Assembly: GCA_028343615.1 (NCBI GenBank)
Contig: JAOLZA010000015.1
Span: forward strand, 1 to 47,079
DNA length: 47,079 nucleotides
DNA from: Verrucomicrobiota bacterium
Lineage (GTDB): Bacteria > Verrucomicrobiota > Verrucomicrobiia > Limisphaerales > UBA1100
Direction: 5' to 3'
In this document: one piece after another, positions 30,799-40,300 of the stretch
Layout: every line of letters begins with the position of its first letter
Position numbering within the stretch: the stretch's first letter is position 1
The notes under the pieces: model-generated
Database searches by the model: none
What the model was told of the DNA's origin: nothing
What the model saw: only the letters and a program-made list of their open reading frames with translations
Program-made: the position numbers and the translations under genes

Positions 30799-32049
30799 AT
30801 GCCGGAACGGGATCATACAGCGGTGGGTGGGGAGGCGCGTCAGCTCTGGGAAAAGGGCTATGACTGCGTCGAGAAAAAGAATTATGACTACGCGATGGAA
30901 TTGCTGTGCATGGCGTTGGAGCAGGATCCGTCGTTCTTCGAGTGCCGTATGGCGCTGCGCGCTGCGCAGATGAAGAAACACGAGAACGCGGGGCGCCTCG
31001 CCAAAATGGCGGCGGCCACGACGACGGCCCACCATTTCATGCAGGCGAAACTGGCTTTGAGTAAGAAAAACAACTTCGGTGCGCTGGTACATGCAGAGAA
31101 AATTCTGTGTGCGGATCCAGAGAATTCTTCAGGGCATCGGGTGATTGTGGATGCGTCAAAGTCGCTGGATTACCCGCAGACATTGATTTCCTCACTACAA
31201 CTACTCAAGCGGGTGAATCCGGATGATATTTATCTTCAGCAGGCTTATCGGGACACAGCGGCAAAGGCGACAATTTATCGCGGTGGCTACGAGAAGGTGA
31301 TGGAGGGCGGCGAGGAGGATAAGGAGGTGATGCCGAGTGATTTTACTTCCGAAGATGTGCTGGAGGAGAAAATTTATCATATGGAGGAAAAGCTGCAGGA
31401 CGAGCCGGACAACCACAAATTGGCGGTGGACATCGCACGCCTCTATGTGGAGCGTCAGGATTTTGAGCGGGCGTTTGAATATTTCGATTGGGTGATGGAA
31501 AATAATCCGGTGGGCGATTCTGCCATGGACAAGGCTGTGGCGGAGGCTCACGAGGCACGGTTTGAATTTGATTTGCATACGCTCGATGCCGAAGATCCGA
31601 ACGAAGCTGCGGAACACGCGCGGCTCATCGAGGAGCGTGATGCGTTTATGTTGGAGAATTGCCGAGAACGCGCTGATCGCTATCCCACAATGCTGGAATT
31701 CCGGTTTGAGCTTGGTGAATGGCTCTTTCGTGCGGGCGATGTGAACGAGGCCATCCATGCCTTTCAACGCGCGCAAAACAGCCCCGGTCATCGACTGCGC
31801 TCGCTGAGTTATCTTGGCCAATGTTTTTTGCAACGCGGTATGCACGATATGGCGGTGAGTATGTTCGAGAAGGGCTTGCAGGAAAAATCCGCGATGGATG
31901 ATCAAAAAAAGGAAATGGTTTATCACCTTGGTTGTGTGTACGAAGAGATCGGGAAAATGGCGGAGGCGATGGAGCAGTTCAAAAGCATTTATGAAGTAGA
32001 TATAGGTTATCGTGACGTGGCCACGAAGGTTGAGAGTGGCTATATGTAA
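30799..32049 (+). CDS. Tetratricopeptide-repeat protein
   Basis: This 416-residue protein, with no signal peptide or membrane helix, is probably cytoplasmic. TPR-like helical pairs fill it: GYDCVEKKNYDYAMELLCMA near 20, then KLALSKKNNFGALVHAEKIL, then VDIARLYVERQDFERAFEYF near 220, and LGQCFLQRGMHDMAVSMFEK and HLGCVYEEIGKMAEAMEQFK near the C-terminus. An acidic stretch (EGGEEDKEVMPS) lies mid-protein. The function is unknown; TPR proteins scaffold complexes. ATG 30799 has no close Shine-Dalgarno. A TTGATT (30739-30744), 17 bases, TACGGT (30762-30767) element upstream may be its promoter. The next gene starts 46 bases later. Confidence 0.75.
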   Translation: MPERDHTAVGGEARQLWEKGYDCVEKKNYDYAMELLCMALEQDPSFFECRMALRAAQMKKHENAGRLAKMAAATTTAHHFMQAKLALSKKNNFGALVHAEKILCADPENSSGHRVIVDASKSLDYPQTLISSLQLLKRVNPDDIYLQQAYRDTAAKATIYRGGYEKVMEGGEEDKEVMPSDFTSEDVLEEKIYHMEEKLQDEPDNHKLAVDIARLYVERQDFERAFEYFDWVMENNPVGDSAMDKAVAEAHEARFEFDLHTLDAEDPNEAAEHARLIEERDAFMLENCRERADRYPTMLEFRFELGEWLFRAGDVNEAIHAFQRAQNSPGHRLRSLSYLGQCFLQRGMHDMAVSMFEKGLQEKSAMDDQKKEMVYHLGCVYEEIGKMAEAMEQFKSIYEVDIGYRDVATKVESGYM

Positions 32050-32057
32050 CCCCTTCA

Positions 32058-32086
32058 TTGACGCCTAAGGCAAATTGGGCTAGTCA
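32058..32086 (+). promoter_or_regulatory. Putative promoter of the small secreted protein gene
   Basis: TTGACG (32058-32063), 17 bases, then TAGTCA (32081-32086), nine bases before ATG 32096. The -10 match is weak, and there is no Shine-Dalgarno. Confidence 0.35.
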
Positions 32087-32095
32087 TTGGGCATC

Positions 32096-32641
32096 ATGAA
32101 ATTCCTGATTCGTCTAATTTTGTCCGCGCCGTTGTTGGCGGGCTTCAACGGGTTTGCAGCAGATACTGCCAAGCCAGTGGTGTTCAAAGTGAGCGTGCAG
32201 ACCTTTATTGCGCCCGTAAAATGGGAAAGCACTCCGACCGCGAGTCGAATGCGAGCGGCGCAATTCACCGTGCCGGGTAAGGGGAAATCCGATGCGGCAG
32301 AGTGCGTATTCTTTTATTTCGGGCCGGGACAAGCTGGTGGTGCACAGGCAAATTTAAAGCGTTGGGTGCAGCAATTCGCGCCGGATCCTAAGCCTGTCAT
32401 TAAAACGGAAGAAGCCAAGCACGGCGAAACGCCGGTTGTATATTTGTTCGCCGAAGGCACGTATATGAGCGGGCCGCCATTTGGCGGGGCCAAAGTACCC
32501 AAAAAAGATTACGGAATGACGGCTGCCGTTTTAGGAACAAAACCGGGTTATGTTTTCGTGAAGATGACTGGGCCCAAGGCCACTGTGAGAGACGCCAAGG
32601 CGGATTTTAAGAAAATGATAGAGAGTGCGTTGAAGAAATAA
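32096..32641 (+). CDS. Small secreted protein of unknown function
   Basis: This 181-residue protein has a signal peptide (MKFLIRLILSAPLLAGFNGFAAD). The mature part has conserved-looking motifs: RMRAAQFTVPG, AECVFFYFGPGQAGGAQANLKRWVQQF, and the C-terminal VFVKMTGPKATVRDAKADFKKMIES. I recall similar secreted proteins in Planctomycetes and Verrucomicrobia, but I know no function. A beta-sandwich-like fold is only a guess. It is followed after 15 bases by the PA14 protein gene and is probably co-transcribed with it. An upstream in-frame codon at 32087 would remove the promoter spacing and is less likely. Confidence 0.75.
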   Translation: MKFLIRLILSAPLLAGFNGFAADTAKPVVFKVSVQTFIAPVKWESTPTASRMRAAQFTVPGKGKSDAAECVFFYFGPGQAGGAQANLKRWVQQFAPDPKPVIKTEEAKHGETPVVYLFAEGTYMSGPPFGGAKVPKKDYGMTAAVLGTKPGYVFVKMTGPKATVRDAKADFKKMIESALKK

Positions 32642-32656
32642 ACGCCTCATCTTCGA

Positions 32657-34330
32657 ATGGAAATTTTCAGCAAACGCCTCGGTTTGGCGCTATTGGTCCT
32701 GATCTCCTGCTGCGCCTTGGCCGGTACGGTGACAACTAAGGATGGGCAGGGCTTTACTGGCTTGGTGCAGTTTGCAGATGCGGAACACTTGAGCGTGGGA
32801 GCGGCAAAGGGGCCGCGTAAACTCATTGCGCTGGCGGATGTGTTGGCAGCCACGTTTGATCCGCCGCTGAATTCGGACCAATTGACATCTGGCGCGCCGA
32901 TGGCAGGGAAGGGTAGAGGTTTGTTGGCAGCGTATCACGATCGGCCAAATTTCAAGGGACGCGTGATTTATCGACTGGATGAAACCATCAATCACCAATG
33001 GCGTTCCAGACAGCCGGTGTTTGATTTGCCGCGAGATTATTTTTCCGTGCGTTGGAGTGGTGAATTGGAAGCACCGGTAACGGGTGAATACACGTTCACG
33101 GTTTTAGCAAATGATGGCGGCAAGTTGAAAGTGGGGATGCTGGAGATTGGTCGGATGGAGGCGCTGCCGGGGTTCCGCGAGCGGGGCAAGGTGATGCTAC
33201 AAGGTGGCAAGCGGGTTCCGTTTGAGTTTGAATTCTTTGATAATTACGGAGAGGCCAGTGCGCGAATTCATTGGCAGGGGCCAGGGTTTCAAGCGGGGCC
33301 AATTCCTTCGCAACAGTTGTATCCTGCTGTGCCGGTAGAACGCGCGCCGAGGGGAATAATCGGGCTTCGTGGATTTTTGGGATCCTATTATCAAAACCGT
33401 TTTTTTTATGGAGACGCGTTGCTGGCGGTTGACCCAAAGATTGATTTCACCGCAGTGAAACCGCCCAAGGAATTTGCAGATAAAAATTATAGCGTGCGGT
33501 GGACGGGGCAATTGGATGCGACTCACACCGAGGAGTATACGTTCAAAGTGGAAACCGATGAGGGCGTCCGGCTGTGGGTAGGTGGTCGCTTGGTGGTGAA
33601 TCAACTTTCAAATCGCGCATTGCAGACCTTCACGGGCACCGCGCCATTGGAACGGGGCAAGCGTTACAATATGCGGCTCGAATCCGTGCATCGCACCGGT
33701 GGCGGCCGGCTAAAGGCTTCGTGGGTCAGTAAATCGATGGAGGAAGCGGTGCTGGGCGGTGACGGTGCGTCCTCATTTTTTCAGCCGCCGATTCCAGAAG
33801 CATTGGAAGGCGGCGAGGTGGAGGAATCTCGGATGCTTGGCGTGTTTTCGTGGGGTGGCTCTCGTGTGGCTGCTGCGGTGGTCACAGCGGATGATTCGGC
33901 GGTGCGTTTTGATGAGGGGAGTAATCCTGCTAAGATTTCCACCGTGAATGTGGCGCGAATTGTACTCACGCCGGTGCCGGAACGTTTTCGCGCGCGGTTG
34001 ACGGGAAAACGAAAAGGCATACTGCTGCGCAACGGCGACTTTATTGAAGGCGAATTACAGGAGTTGAAAACGGATTGGCTGACGATCAACTCAGTATTGT
34101 TTGGCATCAAGGTGTACGGACGTGGTGAAGTGATCGCGCTCGTGCTAGGCAACATTTCTGACAAGCCGGTGCGGAGCGCGAAGTACGAGGTGCGATTGGA
34201 AAATGGGTCACTGCTGTTCGCACGTCGTTTCATATTGGAGAAGGGAAGCGTGGTGGTGGATGACCCGACCGTTGGCAAAGTAAATATTCCACTGTCTGAG
34301 TTTGAGGAGCTGCGCGCAGTGAAGCGTTAA
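32657..34330 (+). CDS. Secreted protein with two PA14 domains flanked by Sm-like repeats
   Basis: This 557-residue protein has a signal peptide (LGLALLVLISCCALAG). Two PA14 beta-barrel domains are visible: residues about 88-230 (GLLAAYHDRPNFKG to QGPGFQAGPIPSQQLYP) and about 238-360 (GFLGSYYQNRFFYGD to GGGRLKASWVS), each with the typical DEGVRLWVGG/NDGGKLKVG turn. Around them, four units of about 45 residues share a small beta-barrel pattern: VTTKDGQGFTGLVQFADAEH, then GGSRVAAAVVTADDSAVRF, then LLRNGDFIEGELQELKTDW, then RLENGSLLFARRFILEKGS. PA14 domains often bind carbohydrate, so envelope glycan binding is plausible. A bidirectional terminator follows. Confidence 0.8.
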   Translation: MEIFSKRLGLALLVLISCCALAGTVTTKDGQGFTGLVQFADAEHLSVGAAKGPRKLIALADVLAATFDPPLNSDQLTSGAPMAGKGRGLLAAYHDRPNFKGRVIYRLDETINHQWRSRQPVFDLPRDYFSVRWSGELEAPVTGEYTFTVLANDGGKLKVGMLEIGRMEALPGFRERGKVMLQGGKRVPFEFEFFDNYGEASARIHWQGPGFQAGPIPSQQLYPAVPVERAPRGIIGLRGFLGSYYQNRFFYGDALLAVDPKIDFTAVKPPKEFADKNYSVRWTGQLDATHTEEYTFKVETDEGVRLWVGGRLVVNQLSNRALQTFTGTAPLERGKRYNMRLESVHRTGGGRLKASWVSKSMEEAVLGGDGASSFFQPPIPEALEGGEVEESRMLGVFSWGGSRVAAAVVTADDSAVRFDEGSNPAKISTVNVARIVLTPVPERFRARLTGKRKGILLRNGDFIEGELQELKTDWLTINSVLFGIKVYGRGEVIALVLGNISDKPVRSAKYEVRLENGSLLFARRFILEKGSVVVDDPTVGKVNIPLSEFEELRAVKR

Positions 34331-34335
34331 ACAAA

Positions 34336-34361
34336 AAAGGCCGGGATTGCTCCCGGCCTTT
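34336..34361. terminator. Bidirectional rho-independent terminator
   Basis: The stem AAAGGCCGGGA/TCCCGGCCTTT (34336-34346 with 34351-34361) has loop TTGC: 11 perfect base pairs. Minus-strand reading ends in a T6 run, and the plus side has T-rich sequence. It serves the convergent PA14 and macroglobulin genes. Confidence 0.85.
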
Positions 34362-34387
34362 GGTATGATTTTCTTTTTTGTCCCTTG

Positions 34388-37300
34388 TTAGTTCACCGAC
34401 AGTTTGTGGCTCGCTGAGTGGCTATTGAACTCAGGCGCGTACAGGCATTGGATGCTGGCCATTCCGCTTTGATATTGGCCTTTGTGCTGGACGCGAACGT
34501 TGTACTCGAAGACGTAAACGCCTTTGGGTAGGTAGTCGATGTAGAAATGGGAGGCCGTGTCGCGGGTCATGTGGTAATACCCGAGGCCATCTTGATACTT
34601 GTATTTGCTGAGCACGTTGGTGGGCTCGGTGCCGCTGCCGCGTTGGTCCTTCATATGGACGTACTCCATATCGCGATCGGTGCGAAGCACGAGGCGCACG
34701 ACGAGTTCGTCACCGGTCTTAAGGCCGCCGCTAATGGGCTTGAGCTGCGGGCCTTTGGGCGTGTTCACCTTGGTGAAGAGTTGTTTGGTGAGCTTCAACG
34801 GGGTTCCTTCGTGCGGGGTGACTTTGGAAATATCCTCCATATATTGCCAGTGCACGCTACCCCACGCTACGCCTTCATCGTGTTTGGTGAGTTTGATTTT
34901 GCCGTAGGTGGGCTTCACGTCGCTGCCGAGGAAACGGTGCTCGTAAAATCCGGTGCCGGCTTCGACGTTTTTGGGCTCAATCTTGTGGTTGCCCACGGTG
35001 ACTTCCACCAGCGCATCGCTGGCAAGTGGGTTGGCGCCCTGAAGCAGTAGGGCGTAGCACGCGTCGGCGGTTGCCTTGGTGGTTTTCCAGTCTTGGGTCT
35101 GCTTTTGTTTGAGCAGCCAAACCTTTGCCTCCTCGAGTGCTTCAAAGTCCTGCGTCACTTCATGAAAAGCTTCGATCATCATCGCCTGCGTTTCGATGGG
35201 CGCACGGTTCCACCAGTAGCTGTGCTCCTGATCTCGCCAGAAGAGGCCCATTTCTTCGTTGGTGACAGAGCGTTCCTTGATGGATTTAATGATGAGCTTG
35301 GCGAGTTTATTGTAATTCGCTTTTTTCTCGAATTTGCCGAAGCGGTCCATGGCGATGGCGACTTGTGCTTGGTTCATGCGCGAGAGGCGCAGGAAGTATT
35401 GCGTGCCGTCTTTATCAGTCTTCACGGCTTGGCCGAGGAAGTAATTGATAGCCTCGAGATGTTGAGGTGCCACGGCCCGGTCTTTCAGGAAGAATGATCG
35501 GCAGTAGAGGTACTGCGCGATGAGTGAGGACAGGTTGTTCGCGTCTTTGTTGCCGTGCTTCAGGATATTGCGATAGTTTTTATCGATCCAATTATCGAGG
35601 CGATTAACGGCCTTGATTGCCATGTTCACGTCCATATCCACGTGCATTGCGCGCATGCGGCCGAAGCCGGTGGTGATGTAGAGTGTGATGTAATCGCTGG
35701 GGCGACCACCGGGCATCCACGGCCACGCGCCATCTGCAAACTGAGTTTCGCGCAGCTTGCGGATAGCCATTTGCGTCTCGGCGGTGAGGCGATTGTTCTC
35801 GAATAGGATGCCCACGTTACGGCGTGCTTGGCTCTCGTTCTTTGCTTGCCGCAACCAAGGGGTTTCCTCGAGCATCACAGCCTTGAGGTCCTGGTTTTTC
35901 TCCAGCGGACTATCGAGTGCCGGTGTGTTGCGCCATTTATCAAACACGCCGCGGATGCGCGGATCGCTATTGGCGATGTGCTGCGCGAGGCCGTTGGCAT
36001 ACAAGCGGGTGAAAGTGCTCATGGTGCTGGGGTGGGGGCTCTCCATCAGGTAGGGGAGTGCCATCACCGCGTACCAGTTGGGGTTGGAAACCATTTGCAC
36101 GGTGTAACGCTCGTGTTTGATGGTGTCGCTGGTGCCAGAGCCGACCAGTTTGTCGAAGTTAAATGACTTTGTCTTCGGTCCGCGGATTGGGAGAGGTAGG
36201 CTTTCAGTAACAAAGATCCGTCGGCTGAGCACGGGCAGGAAGCCTTGCTCGCCATCGGTTACCGTGTCGGTACCGCCGACGGCTTTGTAAGTGAGGAAGC
36301 CAAGGTCGTCTGGGACGTTGATTCGCCAAGAATAGGTTTTGCTTTGCTTAGCGGGCACTGTGAACTTTTGGTCGAGGTCAGCATTGCCGAGTTGGTCGTC
36401 CACACTGTCGTTGGTAAGCGCGTCGGCGAAGGTGAGGCGTACTTTGCCCGTGGCCTCTTTGTCGGTCATATTGCTGACCTTCACAGTGAACTCGAGTTGG
36501 TCGCCCTCGCGCAGGAAGCGCGGCGGGTTGGGTTGCACCATGATGTCCTTGGCGGTAACCGTGCTGCCGCTGAGGAAGCCGCTACGCAGTTCGTTATCGT
36601 GTGTGAAGCCCATAAACTTCCACTTGGTGAGTGCCTCAGGCATAGAGAATTCCAGTCGCACTTCACCGTCCTTGTTCGCCACGATGTGCGGCAGGAAGAA
36701 GGCGGTTTCGTTGAGGTTCTTGCGGGCGGTAACCTGATCAAGGTTTGGGCCTGAGGAGGAAGCTTCATTATTGGAGCCTTTGGCTCTTTTATCTTCGCCC
36801 GCCCCGCCTTCCTCAACAGCACTATCGTTGGCTTCAATTGCTCCCCCAAAGGCATCCGCAGTAGGGGCCGCCTTTGCAGCGGCACGAGCCATCATCGGTG
36901 CACCAGCAGTCATTTCCAACATTGCTTCCGGTCGGCCTCCTCCGGGCCCTCCACGGAAGGCCATTGATCGATTTTTAGTGCCATAGTAGTGGTAGCCGTA
37001 AAGGTTGGCTGTGATTTCGCGCGGAAAGCTTCGGTAGTTGAGGCTTATGTTTTGGTGCGAGCGGCGGTTCCATTGGCCGTGCAGATGTTGCAGGCCCTTG
37101 GCGCTGTTTTCAAAACGCTGGTTCAAGCGGGCGTAATCCTGACGGAACACATTCATGGAGGTCTGCCATTGGTGCGGCTTGAATTGGTCGAGGCTTTCGT
37201 CGTAAAGCACAGCGGCCATCTCGGCGACAGCTTTCTCGGCGTTGGAGCCAGTGATGACGGCTGTCCATTTTTCCTTTTGGCCAGGCTGGAGTTTGTCGGT

Positions 37301-40300
37301 GAAATGCTCCCATTTTACGGTGAGGTTTTTATTCGTCCACGGCACATTTATTTTTCGGCTGCTGAGATATGCTCGGTTTTCACGCACCATGGTGACATGC
37401 AGCGTGAACCCGCCGCGCATGGCTTCGTTTACTGCCTGCTTAATGGCGAACTGGGTGAGGCCGCGTTCGGTCCAGAAGCTCTGGAGGATTTTACGGCGAT
37501 GCTCGATCTCGATAAACGCGCGGGCTTCACCATAGCCGCTACCCCATAGTGCCATGAACTCGTTACCCGGCTCAACGCTCCACGTGGGAGACTTGAGCAC
37601 GTGCGGTACGCGGATTTTCAATTTGGCCGCCTGCGGGTTGAGTACTTGGATGGGCGCGCGTGCGGTGACTGTTTTGCCAAAGCGATCCTGTGTTTCGAGA
37701 ATCACGCGGTAGGTGCCTTCCTCTAAATTGAAGTTGAAATTCGCTTGGCCGCTGGCGTCAGTGGTGAAGCCTTTCTCGGCAATTACTTTACCGAGCTTCC
37801 ATGAATTGACATTGGAAGAATCCGGCGCGGGCACAAACTCCGGAGCAAACCGGCCGTGGCGCATTGGCATCACGTTCCGCGGGTTGACGAGCTTGGCTCG
37901 CTCGACATTGGCGGGTTGTTGCAGCGCGTAGAGTTTGAGTGTGCCTTCGGCTTTTTGGCCGATGCCATCGAGCGACGTGGTGCTGATGCTCACCGCGGTG
38001 GCCTTGCCCTGCGCTTGCCAATCGGCTGCGGACACGCTGGCTTTCAGCGCGGTGTAGCCAAGGTTGATGGAATGGCTATCGCTGCGGGTTTCACCGGTGG
38101 TGTCGGTGACGTCCGCGTGGATAGTGTAACGGAATGTTGGTTCATCCTTGGCTGCAACGGTTAGGTCCGGCTTAGCGATAAAATTCACATCAAACGCACC
38201 ATTCGGTTTGGTGGTGGCGGTGCCGTGAGCAATTTCCTGACTCTTGCCTTGCGGCGCAGGACGCCACCAATAGTGCCAACCCCACCAAGCGGGGTAACGC
38301 ACTTCACGGACGACGCGCCATTTGACTTTAGCATCGTTGATGGCCGCGCCGGTGTAGCCGGTAGCCTTACCAATGAGAGCGACTTCGCCGCTGAGTTTGC
38401 CGGCTTTCTTCGGAGCCTCGAGTTCCACTTGGAATTTCGGCCGCTTGTACTCTTCAACATTGATGGACGCATTGCCGCGTGGGCCGGTGGTGATCTGCAA
38501 ACTCATGCGGCCCAGCACGCGGTCGCGCGGTGCAGTGAACTTGCCGCTGAACGAGCCGTAATCGTTGGCTCGGTGTTGCTGGCGGGAAACCTCTTTGCCA
38601 TTGCGATCGCGGAAGATGACCGTCACGAATGAATTCGGAATGGTGCGGTAGTTGTCGTTGTGCTGATCGACGTGAATGCAGAGGCCTTTGTATTCCACCG
38701 TTTGGCCGGGTCGATAAAGCGAGCGATCAGTGAAAAAGATGGTGCGATCATACGGGCGCGGGTTGCTGATGCGGCCGTGGTTGTAATAATCATTCGCGGT
38801 GCTGAGCTGTTGGCCGCCTTTGCTGGCGAGTAAAAGATAGCCGCGCTGCACGGCTTGGAATTTAAAATGGCCGTTGGCATCGGTCATTGTTGGGGCCACT
38901 TCAGTGCGACCTCCGTTGCGCTCGCGGAACCACGCGCGGACCTTGGTGTTGGCCACCGGCTCGCCGCTGTTGGCATCGAGCACGAAGCCCTCGACAAGGC
39001 CATTGCCGCTTCGCTGGCGCATGACGATGGAAAGGTCGCTGGCCCAGAAGCTTGTGTAATAGCAAACGTTGTTTGCTGCAGTGAAGTTTTCAGTGTGGCT
39101 GCTGATGAGATAATAAAATCCCTGCGGCATTCCCTTGGGTGGTTTGATAGTTTTGACTGCCTCGTGATAGTCGGCGGTGGGGGGCAGCTTGACACTCCAT
39201 TCCTTGATGACTTCCTTGCGGAGCAGGGCGGCACGTTCGTTGTTGTCGAGCCAATTTGGATTGCCGCGTTTGCGTTTCATTGCCGCTTCCCAATTCTCGG
39301 CTACCACGCGGAAGTGGATTTGATCCACATTACGGTACTTGATGGTGATCTCGGATTGAGGGTCATTCCAAACGCGTTCGATGGTGACGTTGCTGCTCTT
39401 GGCTTCGATTTGGATGACGAGGTTATGGCACTGCGCGCCACCGGGAGTTTTCGGGAATGCGTTTGCGCCTTGAAGTGCGATTTTGTGAGCTTGTACTTTG
39501 TCACCCTCTTGGTTGAGTGAGCTGGCGAGGTTGAAGCGGGCACGGGCACTGATACGGTGGTCGGCCCATTCGTCGATAAAACGCTTAAGTGCAGATCGGT
39601 ACCGGTCGTTTTTTGTTTCGCCAAAGGCTTTGTTTTTGCCGAAGTTGATGCGGGCGAGGTCGGCATCAATGTACGCGCTTTTGTCTTTGTCGTTTTTGTG
39701 GAAAGTGAGCAAATCGCGGTAAAGGTTCAGCGCTTTGACTGTGCGGCTCTCAGTATCGGTGGTCTTGATTTGCCACGTCATGAATTCTGCGGCTGAGTCA
39801 AAGATCGGATCAGTAGCACTCAGTTCAAATGCATCCTCAGCTTTCGCGCCAGCTTGTTCTCCACTGCTGTAAAACTGCAGTGCATTGTATACGAGGAAAT
39901 CGTACATCGTAGGACGGAAGTTGTCAGGCGCCGTGCCCTTTTGGAGAAGCTCGTTATAATCGGCCACGGGGATTATTTTGAGAATCGCCTTATGGACGAG
40001 GGCCTTATTGAATTTTTTGTCTATCTCATTAAAAATGCGCGGCAAATCCCAAGTCTCAAAATCGTTACCAGCGCTCGCTCCGGTGCGCGTGCGTTGCAGG
40101 AAGCGCCAGCGGTTTTGCTGGAAATAATGCCAGTACCAATTGGCGAGAATCGCCTCCATCACCGGCTTCATTTCCTTGGGCGCCTTCGTGATCTCCGCCT
40201 CCATGCGGCGAATCTTCTCCTGCGCTTTGTTTCCTTGGATATTGCTTTCGAGCGCCATCTTTTTGCCAATCGCCTTGATGGTTTCGGCAAAGTCCTTGTC

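Noticed and set aside
31201-32058. 285-codon minus-strand frame opposite the TPR gene
   Set aside because: It is antisense to a well-supported TPR protein, with no recognisable domain; a shadow of codon usage.
38855-39520. 221-codon plus-strand frame inside the macroglobulin gene (also 34547-35050 and 36245-36754)
   Set aside because: They are antisense to one continuous, domain-rich gene and have no family features or start signals.
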